A stretch of DNA of 56,494 nt from JBCCTX01 sp964468435 (GCA_964468435.1 CAYXVE010000036.1:1-56494), one strand, 5' to 3'. Positions 42,478-51,726 are shown, counted from the stretch's first letter. Notes: generated by a model from the letters alone, not told the origin. Numbers and translations: made by a program.

Positions 42478-42509
42478 TTTTGGTCTCGAGTACGTACTCG
42501 AGACCAAAA
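42478..42509. terminator. Perfect 32-bp palindrome, likely terminator
   Basis: TTTTGGTCTCGAGTAC and its exact reverse complement meet at 42493/42494. As RNA it would make a 14-bp hairpin with a GUAC loop. It follows the dksA-like gene by about 75 bases and has A- and T-rich flanks, so it fits a bidirectional terminator. Confidence 0.75.
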
Positions 42510-42595
42510 TTTCTAAACAAGTCTATACCCATTTGAGTATATATTGAGTGTTTTGGTTTAATTGCGGAGAAATTCCGGGATAAATATATTGTAGG

Positions 42596-43309
42596 TTGAA
42601 AGCTAAAAAATACTTTCTTATTGCACTGGCGGTCATCATCGTTGACCAAGTCGTAAAGGTTATCGTCAAGCTAAATATGGATCTTGGTGAAGAAATCCCG
42701 GTATTTGGTGATTTGTTTAAAATACATTTCATTGAAAATAAAGGGGCTGCCTTTGGCATGACCATTGATAGTTTGTTCAGACCTTTGGGAATCTACATCA
42801 CACCCGAGACCAGTAAACTTATTTTATCCATATTTTCCCTCATAGCCCTGGTTTTTATTGGTATATTTTTGTACCGTTTATCCAACCATCAATCGCCACT
42901 GCCATTGTTCGTTGCGTTGATATTTGGGGGAGCATTGGGAAATATCATTGATCGTACATTCTATGGAGTGTTTTTTGACTCCATTAACCAATATGAAGGA
43001 GGCTTTCTGCATGGAAGGGTTGTTGATATGTTTTATTTTGATATCTGGAAAGGATACCTGCCTGATTGGATCCCATTGATTGGAGGAGAATACTATTCTT
43101 TCTGGCCCATTTTCAATATCGCAGATTCCGCTATATCTGTGGGTATTGTTGTCATCCTGATATTCCAAAAAAGTTTTTTCAACATGGATGAGAAAGCCAA
43201 AGCAAATACCACACAGCAGGATGATTCACAAAATAATTCCCTTCAATCTCCCAAAGAGCAAGAAACAACCGCCGATCCTTCTTCTCCCAAATCAGATGAC
43301 TCTTTCTGA
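42596..43309 (+). CDS. lspA: Lipoprotein signal peptidase (LspA)
   Basis: Aspartic peptidase of the inner membrane that cuts signal peptides from prolipoproteins, matching the several lipoproteins in this window. It starts with TTG at 42596 (MKAKKYFLIALAVIIVDQVVK). Four membrane spans are visible. The catalytic aspartates lie in LGNIIDR and FNIADSAIS. Other typical blocks are the FIENKGAAFGM stretch and the HGRVVDM segment. The C-terminus (about 40 residues) is a hydrophilic, Gln/Asp/Ser-rich tail beyond the usual end. Length 237 aa, longer than the E. coli protein. Confidence 0.95.
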   Translation: MKAKKYFLIALAVIIVDQVVKVIVKLNMDLGEEIPVFGDLFKIHFIENKGAAFGMTIDSLFRPLGIYITPETSKLILSIFSLIALVFIGIFLYRLSNHQSPLPLFVALIFGGALGNIIDRTFYGVFFDSINQYEGGFLHGRVVDMFYFDIWKGYLPDWIPLIGGEYYSFWPIFNIADSAISVGIVVILIFQKSFFNMDEKAKANTTQQDDSQNNSLQSPKEQETTADPSSPKSDDSF

Positions 43310-43369
43310 ATTCCGTAAAAATCCGTGAAAAAGTGTATCTTGATCCTCCACCGTGATTAATTTACATAT

Positions 43370-44617
43370 ATGTATACTAACAGACTCTTTTCCATAGGAT
43401 TCTTGATTCTATGTGTAAGCATTTATGGTTGCACTTCATCTGCAGATTCATCGCTTATACCTCAGCAGGGAACATGGCGCTTTATCCTAAACCTGGGTGA
43501 AGCAGAACTTCCCTTTGAAGTGGAGCTTTCAGTTGGAGATACCGATTGGAATGCAATGGTGGTAAATGCTGAAGAGCAACTAACTGTAGACGAAATACAG
43601 TTGGTTGCAGACTCTATAGAAATCCAAATGCCGATATTTAATTCTGTATTCAAAGGTGAGATGATATCTCCCACGCAGATTGAAGGTACTTATCAGGATT
43701 TTTCCCGTGGTCCGGATTATGAAATTCCCTTTCGGGCAATATACGAAGATGCAGAACGGTTTCAGTTTCCTTCAACTGAAGATCCACAGGATTTTTCTGG
43801 CAGATGGAAAGCTATCTTCAGTCCAGGAGATGAAGATGAATATCCTGCTATTGGCATTTTTCAGCAAGAGGATGACCAAATAACTGGTACTTTCCTTACT
43901 GAAACTGGAGATTATCGCTACCTTGATGGGAACGTAAATGGTGAACAAATCCGTATGTCAGCGTTTGATGGTTCGCATGCTTACCTTTTTAAAGCTAGAA
44001 TGACGGGTGATACGCTCAGAGGGGTGTATTACTCAGGCATACACTTCAAGACAGCCTGGTATGCCGTGCGTGATGATCAATTTCAACTCAAAGATGCCTA
44101 TGAACTGACTTACCTGAAAGAGGGATATGAAGCGCTATCCTTTACATTCCCTGATACGGACAGCAATATGGTATCACTAGATGATCCAACATATCAGGAT
44201 AAGGTACTGATCGTGCAAATGATGGGCACCTGGTGTCCCAACTGTATGGATGAGTCCCAGTTTTTTGCCAAATTATATGACCAATATCAGAATCAAGGGC
44301 TTGAGATTATCGCTTTGGCATATGAGCGACAACCCAAATTCGAAGATGCTGTAACAAATATCCAGCGACTCCGGGATCGATTTGAAATCGAATATGACAT
44401 TCTGATTGCTGGGACCAGCGATAAACTGGAAGCAGCAGAAACGTTACCTATGCTCAATGCCGTCATATCATTTCCCACAGCCATTTTTATTGACAGAAAT
44501 GGTGAGATCCGTAAAATACATACAGGATTTTATGGACCAGGTACCGGTGATTACTACAGTCGTTTTGTGGATGAGACGACAAATTTTATTGAAAAATTAC
44601 TGGACGAGGCTTCCTAA
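43370..44617 (+). CDS. TlpA-like thiol-disulfide lipoprotein
   Basis: 415 aa. A lipobox-like end (SIYGCTSS, Cys21) follows a hydrophobic signal. The N-terminal 230 residues form two beta-rich repeats of unknown family (PQQGTWRFILNLGEAELP, and the STEDPQDFSGRWKAIFSPGDE region). The last 150 residues form a thioredoxin fold with intact WCPNC active site in MMGTWCPNCMDESQFF. Probably a periplasmic thiol oxidoreductase or reductant anchored to a membrane, like the TlpA/ResA family, with an N-terminal binding domain. Lies between lspA and the dehydratase on the same strand. Confidence 0.85.
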   Translation: MYTNRLFSIGFLILCVSIYGCTSSADSSLIPQQGTWRFILNLGEAELPFEVELSVGDTDWNAMVVNAEEQLTVDEIQLVADSIEIQMPIFNSVFKGEMISPTQIEGTYQDFSRGPDYEIPFRAIYEDAERFQFPSTEDPQDFSGRWKAIFSPGDEDEYPAIGIFQQEDDQITGTFLTETGDYRYLDGNVNGEQIRMSAFDGSHAYLFKARMTGDTLRGVYYSGIHFKTAWYAVRDDQFQLKDAYELTYLKEGYEALSFTFPDTDSNMVSLDDPTYQDKVLIVQMMGTWCPNCMDESQFFAKLYDQYQNQGLEIIALAYERQPKFEDAVTNIQRLRDRFEIEYDILIAGTSDKLEAAETLPMLNAVISFPTAIFIDRNGEIRKIHTGFYGPGTGDYYSRFVDETTNFIEKLLDEAS

Positions 44618-44679
44618 TTGCCTGCCATTTTATAAATTGAGTTGTATCTCAATTAATCATTTAACGACTCTTTCTATAC

Positions 44680-46410
44680 ATGGAGCAACTAGAGAAGTTT
44701 CCAAAACTACGCAGCAAGGACTGGTTTGGCCTTAAAGACAAGATGGGTTTCATTCATAGAAGTTGGATGCGAAATCAGGGCCATCCAGATCACCTCTTTC
44801 GTGGACGTCCCGTTATAGGGATTTGCAACACCTGGTCAGAACTGACTCCCTGTAATGCTCATTTGAGAGAATTTGCCGAGCATGTCAAACGAGGTGTATA
44901 CCAGGCAGGAGGCTTTCCGCTGGAATTTCCAGTTACTTCGTTGGGTGAAACCCTAATGAAGCCCACCACCATGTTGTTTCGTAATCTGGCCAGTATGGAT
45001 ACTGAAGAATCCATTCGAGCCAACCCTATAGATGGAGTGGTGCTGATGACAGGTTGCGATAAGACAACTCCTTCTACCCTGATGGGAGCCTGTAGTGTGG
45101 ATCTTCCTACCATTGTGGTACCTGGTGGACCGATGCTCAATGGTAAATTTAAAGGCAGAGATATTGGTTCGGGTACGGACTTCTGGAAATTTGCGGATGA
45201 TGTAAAGGCAGGGCGGATGACTCAAGATGACTTTACCGTAGCAGAGATCTGTATGTCTCGCAGTAAAGGGCATTGTATGACCATGGGCACAGCTTCTACG
45301 ATGGCCTGTATGGTAGAATCCTTGGGGCTAACACTTCCGGGTATGGCAGCGTTGCCTGCAGTAGATGCCCGTAAGATGGCGATAGCCCAGATGTCAGGGA
45401 TACGCATCGTGGAAATGGTGAAAGAGGATTTAAGACTTTCAAAGATTCTTAACCGTAAGGCATTTGAAAATGCCATTATCGTCAACGCCGGAATTGGTGG
45501 TTCTACCAACTTCGTGGTCCATCTTCTAGCTATCGCTAAGCGCATAGGGGTAGAACTCGACCTTAAGGATTTTGATGACCTGGGAAGTCATATCCCACTT
45601 CTCGCTAACCTCATGCCTTCTGGCAAATTTTTAATGGAAGACTTTGCCTATGCAGGAGGGCTGTCCGCTTTGATTAAAGAATTACTTCCCCATTTGCATT
45701 CAGATGTAATCACTGCCAACGGCAAGACATTTGGCGAAAACTATCAGGATGCTGAATGCTACAAACGGGAGGTAATCGCAACCCACGATGAACCCTTTCA
45801 GAAAGAGGCCGGGATCGCTGTGATCAAAGGGAACCTTTGTGAAAATGGCTCCATCATCAAACCTTCAGCGGCCACACCAGAACTCATGCAACACCGTGGT
45901 AAAGCGGTGGTTTTTGAAAATATAGAAGATTATCATGCCCGGATTGATGACCCCGATCTGGATGTGGATGAAACCTGCATTATGGTTCTCAAAATGGTAG
46001 GTCCCAAAGGTTATCCCGGCATGCCAGAAGTAGGAAATTTTGAGTTACCTAAAAAGCTCCTGGAAAAAGGGGTAACTGATATGGTGCGTATATCAGATGG
46101 AAGAATGAGTGGTACCGCCTTTGGTACCGTCATCCTTCACGTCTCGCCCGAATCTGCAATCGGAGGTACACTTGCGCTAGTGCAGGATGGCGATATGATC
46201 GAACTAGACGTACCCAATCGAAAACTGCACCTTGATGTGTCTGACGAAGAACTCGCACGTAGAAAAGCTGCGTGGACTGTCCCAGCCCCAGCTTCCGACC
46301 GGGGCTACGTCAATATGTATGTCAATCACGTCCTGCAGGCGGATCAAGGTGCTGATCTGGATTTTCTAGTAGGAAAATCAGGGGATATGGTTTCCAGGGA
46401 CAATCATTAA
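44680..46410 (+). CDS. IlvD/Edd family sugar-acid dehydratase
   Basis: Removes water from an aldonic acid (arabonate, xylonate or similar) using an Fe-S cluster. Cys58, Cys126 and Cys199, in the contexts SELTPCNAH, TGCDKTTP and SKGHCMTMG, are the cluster ligands. The N-terminal block FIHRSWMRNQGHP and CNTWSELTPCN, and length of 576 aa, are those of the L-arabonate dehydratase group rather than the valine pathway dihydroxy-acid dehydratase. Downstream sulfatase, epimerase and kinase genes support sugar catabolism. The exact sugar acid is not known. Confidence 0.88.
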   Translation: MEQLEKFPKLRSKDWFGLKDKMGFIHRSWMRNQGHPDHLFRGRPVIGICNTWSELTPCNAHLREFAEHVKRGVYQAGGFPLEFPVTSLGETLMKPTTMLFRNLASMDTEESIRANPIDGVVLMTGCDKTTPSTLMGACSVDLPTIVVPGGPMLNGKFKGRDIGSGTDFWKFADDVKAGRMTQDDFTVAEICMSRSKGHCMTMGTASTMACMVESLGLTLPGMAALPAVDARKMAIAQMSGIRIVEMVKEDLRLSKILNRKAFENAIIVNAGIGGSTNFVVHLLAIAKRIGVELDLKDFDDLGSHIPLLANLMPSGKFLMEDFAYAGGLSALIKELLPHLHSDVITANGKTFGENYQDAECYKREVIATHDEPFQKEAGIAVIKGNLCENGSIIKPSAATPELMQHRGKAVVFENIEDYHARIDDPDLDVDETCIMVLKMVGPKGYPGMPEVGNFELPKKLLEKGVTDMVRISDGRMSGTAFGTVILHVSPESAIGGTLALVQDGDMIELDVPNRKLHLDVSDEELARRKAAWTVPAPASDRGYVNMYVNHVLQADQGADLDFLVGKSGDMVSRDNH

Positions 46411-46589
46411 TGAGTGGATGGTAGAATAATGGAAAAAACTTGCTTGTTCCCTTCTGGCAGTATTTGTTTACACGTAGTCATGGTTCTATCAATTAATGTT
46501 TGAAGTAATCTTTCACGCAATTGCGATTCTTCGATCTCGAGCGCTTGTGTCTTCCTAAGATAAATTATGATTTTATTCAGCTGTTTCAT
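46407..46589 (-). CDS. Possible small ORF of unknown function
   Basis: 60 codons, ATG to TAA, filling most of the 255-base gap between the dehydratase and the sulfatase. Predicted helical (KTQALEIEESQLRERLLQTLID) with a short tail. Codon use is plausible for this genome, but nothing is recognised and no clear ribosome site is visible. It may be real or a chance ORF. Confidence 0.3.
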   Translation of the reverse strand: MKQLNKIIIYLRKTQALEIEESQLRERLLQTLIDRTMTTCKQILPEGNKQVFSIILPSTH

Positions 46590-46665
46590 AGCTATTCGTA
46601 TGGATTAAATCAGATTATTTGTATTTTCAGTTAGGTTATGTTCCTGATCAACAGATTAACATGAT

Positions 46666-48240
46666 ATGCGACTGCTTACTATACTCCTGTTATTGAGTGC
46701 CTGGATTGCACAGCAAGGCTGTGTCTCTACAGTCCGTCAGCCTGTACAAGCCTCCAAGCGGCCCAATATCATCCTAATCATGGCCGATGATATCGGCTAC
46801 TCAGATATCGGAAGCTTTGGATCAGAGATTCAGACCCCCAATCTGGATCGTTTGGCCTATGATGGCGTGCGTTTTACCCAGTTTTACAACATGGCCAAAT
46901 GCAATCCCACCCGTTCTAGCATGATCACAGGTTTGTACATGGGAGACCATCGGGCACTATCCATGGGGCAGCTACTGCGTGAAGCAGGGTACACGACGAT
47001 CATTAGTGGCAAGGAGCACTTCGATGACTGGGTCCCGGAACGATGCTACGCGGTCAATAGCTTTGACCGTTCTTTTACTTTCTGGGCCACAACAGAATAT
47101 TTCGTTCCGCCTGACAGTACTTTTCAACGTCCATTTTATTTGCAGGGCCGTGAGGTACATGCTCGTGAGATTACAGCACAGCAACAACCGGCATATAAAA
47201 CGGATTTTATCACAGACTACGCCTTGGCCTGGCTCGATACAGCGATGCAGGAAGAAGCTCCTTTCTTTTTACTTTTGCCTTACCATTCTGCTCATTATCC
47301 CTTACAAGCCAGACCCGAGGATATTGCCAAATACCGTGGTAAATACCTTAAAGGCTGGGATCAGCTTCGGGAGGAACGCTTTAAGCGAATGAAAGAGATG
47401 GGTGTTCTGCCCGAAAATTGTAAGCTCAGCCCACCGGAGGGAAATATCAACAAATACAGAGGCCATCCGGACGGATTCCCCGAAGAAAGGGAAAATTTCA
47501 AGAAATACCGGCCCTGGAATTCTTTGACGGAAGCGGAAAAAGATAAACTAGACCTCGAAATGGCTGTATTTGCTGCTATGATCGACCGGATGGATCAGAA
47601 TATAGGTAGGATCGTGGGTAAATTGAAGGCAGAAGGTAAGCTGGACAATACGCTGATTATCTTTCTGACAGATAATGGTTCCTGTCCTTACGACAGTAAT
47701 GTTGATTTCAATATTCCACCTGGGCCAGCCGAATCCTATCGCTGCTTATCTGCAGCATGGGCCAATGCAGGAAATACACCTTTTCGCTATTTCAAACAAT
47801 ATGGCCATGAGGGGGGAGCCCGTACACACTTTATCGCACATTGGCCTGAAGTCATACAGCCTGGACAGATGACGGATCAGCCGGGGCATGTAGTGGATAT
47901 ACTACCCACTTTTCTGGATATTATCGATAAATCTTACCCAGAGGAAATTGAGGGTGAACCCACAATTCCTTTGCATGGGAGTTCACTACTCACTGTTTTT
48001 GAAGGCGGTACCCGTCCGGAACCTCCATTTATTCTATCTGGCTTTAAAGAACGCTTCAGGATGTACCGGGAAAAAAACTGGAAGATCGTCCGAGTCAATG
48101 AGGGACCCTGGGAACTGTATGATATAGAACATGATATGACCGAATTAAATAATTTATCCATAGAGAAACAGGAAATACTGGATAAATTAGTGGGAAACTA
48201 TAAGGATTTCAACAGTGAATATATGAAGCTGGAGGAATAG
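46666..48240 (+). CDS. Sulfatase (S1 family, formylglycine-dependent)
   Basis: Hydrolyses sulfate esters, probably of sulfated polysaccharides. The N-terminus has a lipobox-like end (AWIAQQGC) and IILIMADDIGYSD with the metal-binding Asp41 and Asp42. The signature C-x-P-x-R is Cys79-Asn-Pro-Thr-Arg83 (KCNPTRSSMITG), the site for formylglycine formation. KEHFDDWVP, LTDNGSCPYD and GHEGGARTHF are other conserved blocks. 524 aa. Probably an anchored or exported lipoprotein. The maturase (anSME) is not in this window. Substrate not predictable by eye. Confidence 0.93.
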   Translation: MRLLTILLLLSAWIAQQGCVSTVRQPVQASKRPNIILIMADDIGYSDIGSFGSEIQTPNLDRLAYDGVRFTQFYNMAKCNPTRSSMITGLYMGDHRALSMGQLLREAGYTTIISGKEHFDDWVPERCYAVNSFDRSFTFWATTEYFVPPDSTFQRPFYLQGREVHAREITAQQQPAYKTDFITDYALAWLDTAMQEEAPFFLLLPYHSAHYPLQARPEDIAKYRGKYLKGWDQLREERFKRMKEMGVLPENCKLSPPEGNINKYRGHPDGFPEERENFKKYRPWNSLTEAEKDKLDLEMAVFAAMIDRMDQNIGRIVGKLKAEGKLDNTLIIFLTDNGSCPYDSNVDFNIPPGPAESYRCLSAAWANAGNTPFRYFKQYGHEGGARTHFIAHWPEVIQPGQMTDQPGHVVDILPTFLDIIDKSYPEEIEGEPTIPLHGSSLLTVFEGGTRPEPPFILSGFKERFRMYREKNWKIVRVNEGPWELYDIEHDMTELNNLSIEKQEILDKLVGNYKDFNSEYMKLEE

Positions 48241-48241
48241 T

Positions 48242-48265
48242 ATTGTCTAACTGAGGATAGACAAT
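48242..48265. terminator. Small hairpin after the sulfatase
   Basis: ATTGTCTA (48242-48249) pairs with TAGACAAT (48258-48265) around an 8-base loop, directly after the sulfatase stop. No T-tract, so only a possible terminator between the convergent sulfatase and acetyltransferase genes. Confidence 0.4.
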
Positions 48266-48318
48266 GGACCTTGATTGTTTTATGAATTGGCGCATCAGGG
48301 CTGTAAGTGATACGCCAG

Positions 48319-48825
48319 CTACACCCTATACCATACGTGTTTCAGCCCTTTGTGATCAAATTCTTTCTCCAGTTTCATCCCCAATTTCTCCATGATCCTT
48401 CTGGATGCAACATTTTCTGGGAGCGTATATGAAATGATGGTAGGAAATTGATACACTTCAAAGCCCAATTTCAATGCTTTTTGTGCTGCCTCAAAGGTAT
48501 ATCCCTGATTCCAATATCCAGCATGCAATGCATAGCGCAGTTCTATTTCACTGTATTCATCTGAAAAGCAAAGACCGCAATAACCGATGAGTTTTTCTTC
48601 CGCTTTGAGAATAACCCCCCAGGGTCCAAAGCCCTCTTCTTCCCACGAAAGTTTTATATTATCCCAGAGATTTTTCGAATCAGCCAGGGTAAAACCACTC
48701 GACCTCCCCAACCATTTACCTACTCTGGGGTCTCCCAATATTTCATGAAAAGCGGCAAAATCATTAGCCTTTAGACGACGAAGCGATAGTCGCTGGGTTT
48801 CAATGGGTTGGGTTGCAGTTGTCAT
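48319..48825 (-). CDS. GNAT family N-acetyltransferase (RimJ/RimL-like)
   Basis: Transfers an acetyl group from acetyl-CoA to an amine, of protein N-termini or small molecules. 168 aa. The family pattern is RLSLRRLKANDFAAFHEILGDP at the start, IGYCGLCFSDEYSEIELRY in the middle, the GYWNQGYTFEAAQKAL acetyl-CoA loop (with GYT in place of Q/RxxGxG/A), and NVASRRIMEKLGMKLE at the end. Substrate unknown. The next leftward gene lies 190 bases away, so it is separate. Confidence 0.88.
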   Translation of the reverse strand: MTTATQPIETQRLSLRRLKANDFAAFHEILGDPRVGKWLGRSSGFTLADSKNLWDNIKLSWEEEGFGPWGVILKAEEKLIGYCGLCFSDEYSEIELRYALHAGYWNQGYTFEAAQKALKLGFEVYQFPTIISYTLPENVASRRIMEKLGMKLEKEFDHKGLKHVWYRV

Positions 48826-49015
48826 AAGCGTTTCATTGAGTGAAGATCAAGTTGATGGTAAAGATGTCTATTGTTATTATTACACAGGCTGTATTAATCG
48901 CCAATAGAAAATTTTTTTACCTGATCGGTCATTCGGATTATACGCAGATGAGACTGAATAAATAGATATGAGCTGAAAAGTAGGAAAGCTATTACAGCTT
49001 AATATGCTACAACCT

Positions 49016-49423
49016 TTAAGATATAGGCGCAAGCGCCTTCCAGGGTTCCTGTTCAAATACATCAGTGACCTCATAGCCTTTTTCTCCGATACAGGGTCCC
49101 AGAATAGCCAGTAATCTTGCAGGCTTACTTGATGTGTTAAAGGTGGCGTGTACTACGCCTTTGGGGATGAATGCAGATTCACCGGAAGATAGTTCGGCGG
49201 AATCTTGTTCAATCCATTGGTGGATGGTCCCTTCTATCACGTATATGATCTCTTCCTGATTGGGATGGAAATGAAAACTATGGCATTTTCCTGGTTCCAT
49301 CTTGATGTCGAGAAACATTAGCTTTTCGGCATCACTTACTGAAGGAGAGCTATGAGTTACAATCTGTCCCATGTAGTTGGGTTGCCAGTTCAGGTCTGAT
49401 TGTCTGAAAAATTTTCCGTTCAT
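49016..49423 (-). CDS. Cupin domain protein
   Basis: 135 aa beta-barrel. The two cupin motifs are KCHSFHFHPNQEEIIYVIEG (motif 1, with the HxH and Glu metal ligands) and ESAFIPKGVVHATFNTS (motif 2, with His). It may bind a metal and act on a small acid or sugar. It is the third gene of a coupled operon: its ATG overlaps the stop of the TIM-barrel gene by four bases, so it probably works with the Tm-1 pair. Confidence 0.88.
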   Translation of the reverse strand: MNGKFFRQSDLNWQPNYMGQIVTHSSPSVSDAEKLMFLDIKMEPGKCHSFHFHPNQEEIIYVIEGTIHQWIEQDSAELSSGESAFIPKGVVHATFNTSSKPARLLAILGPCIGEKGYEVTDVFEQEPWKALAPIS

Positions 49424-50253
49424 GAGAGTTTGAGGGTTTTAAATCGTTGGATTTGCTTGGTGATTGCGACTTCTGTAGGAAGGCGTTCCATACTGCTAGC
49501 GCCATAGAATCCATGAATCCCCGGACATCGCTCCAGCACATAGGCAGCATCCTCAGGCTGGGCAATAGGCCCTCCATGGCACAGGATCAATACATCATCG
49601 CGAATGGTCTTGGCTATGTCTGCCCAGGAATTAATATCTTCTACACTTTCATCCAGTGTTCGGGCTGTTTTGGCTCCGATTTTTCCTTTAGCAGTAAGTC
49701 CCATATGGCAGACGATTATGTCTGCTCCTGCACGAACCATGTCTTCAGTTTCTCCTTCCGAGAATACATAAGGGGTGGTAAGCATATCCATCTCATGTGC
49801 AGTGTGGATCATTTCCACTTCCAACTGATAGCTCATCCCTGTTTCTTCGAGGTTTTGGCGAATCAATCCATCAAATAATCCAATAGTAGGGAAGTTCTGC
49901 ACGCCGGCAAAGCCCATATGCCTAATTTTTTCCAATAACAAAGGTATCATCACAAAGGGATCAGTACCATTTACCCCTGCCAGTACAGGGGTATTCTTGA
50001 CTACTGGCAAAACTTCCTTGGCCATATCTAGCATGATATCGTTGGCATTACCGTATGCCATCAGTCCTGCTAGTGATCCACGACCAGCCATACGGAATCT
50101 TCCAGAATTGTAGATGATGATCAGATCAATGCCTCCTACTTCTTCACATTTGGCAGAAATTCCGGTTCCAGCTCCCCCGCCGATGATTGGCTCTCCCTTC
50201 CTGATTTTTTCTCTAAATTGTGCTAAGAGTAATTGTCGATTCCACGCGATCAT
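49420..50253 (-). CDS. PEP-hydrolase-family TIM-barrel protein (Tm-1 partner)
   Basis: 277 aa TIM barrel of the family annotated as phosphoenolpyruvate hydrolase (TIM-br_sig_trns). In plants the same domain is fused to the Tm-1 (UPF0261) domain; here the two are separate neighbours. Recognisable are PIIGGGAGTGISAKCEEVGG, LIIIYNSGRFRMAG and ILCHGGPIAQPEDAAYVL. Substrate unknown; a small keto or sugar acid is possible. Its ATG overlaps the Tm-1 gene's stop by four bases, as does the cupin's ATG with its own stop. Confidence 0.9.
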   Translation of the reverse strand: MIAWNRQLLLAQFREKIRKGEPIIGGGAGTGISAKCEEVGGIDLIIIYNSGRFRMAGRGSLAGLMAYGNANDIMLDMAKEVLPVVKNTPVLAGVNGTDPFVMIPLLLEKIRHMGFAGVQNFPTIGLFDGLIRQNLEETGMSYQLEVEMIHTAHEMDMLTTPYVFSEGETEDMVRAGADIIVCHMGLTAKGKIGAKTARTLDESVEDINSWADIAKTIRDDVLILCHGGPIAQPEDAAYVLERCPGIHGFYGASSMERLPTEVAITKQIQRFKTLKLS

Positions 50254-51449
50254 GATGTGTGATATATTTCGTTGAAGTTTGCTATTAGTGCCTCAGCAAA
50301 TGCCGGATCATTGATCTCATAGGGAAAACTGATCAGTTTTTTCTGATCGTTCTGAACCATTTCTGCCCGTAGTGTATCAAACAAAGCTCGATCAGCTTCC
50401 GGATCGTAAAAGGGTTTTCCTGGAGCGTCTATTAAAGATACACCTTTTTCAGGCAAAAGAAAGCGTACTGGACCCTCCATTTGATTTAGCTTGGCTGCGA
50501 TCCACCTTCCCATTTTTACATTTTCTTCAGGTGTCGTCCGCATTAGGGTAACCTGTGCATTATGCTGATAGAGATTTCGATGCAGGTAGTGCTCAGGGAC
50601 AGTCTCCATGGGACCGAAGTTGACCATATCAAGTGCCCCCACAGAACCTAAGTAGGGGATTCGTCTTCCGATTACGGAATCCATTCGAGCCTCTCCAGCA
50701 CTGAGTATACCCCCCATTAACAAGTCGCAGACTTCAGTCAGGGTAACATCGATGACATGGTGCATCATACCTGAGGCTATCAGATTCTCCATTGACTGTC
50801 CGCCAATCCCCGTAGCATGGAACACGATGCAATCGTAGTCCTGTTCCAACTGTTGGCGTATGTACCGTACACAGGGAGTGGTCACACCAAACATGGTCAG
50901 CCCCAGGGCAGGCTTGTCTGTTGATTCATCATGGCGTGGGGCCTGGATCATACCCGCAAATGCAAAGGCTGCATGCGTAAGTATACGCCGAGAAATAGAA
51001 TTCAGTCCTGCCAGATCGGTAATAGACGGCATCAGTACGATATCTGTCGCTTCCACAAAAGGCCGTGTATTGCCCGAAGCCATAGTAGATACCACGATCT
51101 TGGGGATACCCATTGGCAATGCCCGCAGGGCATAAGTAATCAATGAGGTGCCCCCAGAACCTCCAATGCCCATGATTCCTCGTATATCTTGCTGCCGGAT
51201 CAGGTATTCTCGCAACGCTTCTGACATCATCTGAATAGATCTACCTCTGTCTGTGCCATCTAGAATTTCTGCCTGTTGCTGAGCATCCTTGATAAGTGCA
51301 ATATTGGGAATCTCAGCATGATGGCTGTGTCGTTGAGTACTGACATCTATAATCTTTGCCTGTACTCCCTGATCAGCTAGCGTTGATTGGAGAAAGTACA
51401 GCTCTGCAGCTTTGGTATCGCAGGTCCCGATAAGGTATGTATCTGACAT
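50250..51449 (-). CDS. Tm-1-like ATP-binding protein (UPF0261)
   Basis: 399 aa protein matching the N-terminal half of the tomato Tm-1 resistance protein and bacterial UPF0261 members, with a nucleotide-binding fold. The N-terminus is YLIGTCDTKAAELYFLQ, and the glycine-rich IMGIGGSGGTSLITYAL and VFHATGIGGQSMENLIASG loops are typical. Recent work assigns an ATP-dependent role to this family but the natural substrate is not settled. First gene of the coupled operon Tm-1, TIM-barrel, cupin. No obvious promoter was read. Confidence 0.88.
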   Translation of the reverse strand: MSDTYLIGTCDTKAAELYFLQSTLADQGVQAKIIDVSTQRHSHHAEIPNIALIKDAQQQAEILDGTDRGRSIQMMSEALREYLIRQQDIRGIMGIGGSGGTSLITYALRALPMGIPKIVVSTMASGNTRPFVEATDIVLMPSITDLAGLNSISRRILTHAAFAFAGMIQAPRHDESTDKPALGLTMFGVTTPCVRYIRQQLEQDYDCIVFHATGIGGQSMENLIASGMMHHVIDVTLTEVCDLLMGGILSAGEARMDSVIGRRIPYLGSVGALDMVNFGPMETVPEHYLHRNLYQHNAQVTLMRTTPEENVKMGRWIAAKLNQMEGPVRFLLPEKGVSLIDAPGKPFYDPEADRALFDTLRAEMVQNDQKKLISFPYEINDPAFAEALIANFNEIYHTS

Positions 51450-51466
51450 GAAGAAGTAGTTGAGTC

Positions 51467-51652
51467 CTAACTGGCAGTTAAGTTAAGAAAATCATGCGAT
51501 TTGACTGAATGTAACAAATGTGAATCGAGCGTTATGCTGTAGAATCTTCTTCCTTCTTTTAGCTCGATCGCCGTAATCCGCTCGATCTCTCTCTGGGAAA
51601 TTCTCTCTTCCAATGTATTGATAATGCTATGTACGATTGATATTTCGTGCAT
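51467..51652 (-). pseudogene. Truncated hypA-like fragment
   Basis: The first 33 residues (MHEISIVHSIINTLEERISQ and on) match the N-terminus of HypA, the nickel chaperone of hydrogenase maturation, including the conserved Met1-His2-Glu3 start. The sequence then turns to unrelated residues and stops after 61 codons, without the zinc-binding cysteines. No hydrogenase or other hyp gene is present nearby. A decayed gene is the best reading. Confidence 0.55.
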
Positions 51653-51726
51653 GAAATTCCTTTCCTTGCTTTTTTGGGTGATAGATATTTCTATTTGTCT
51701 TTTTTGCTAGTTTATGAGATTTATCT

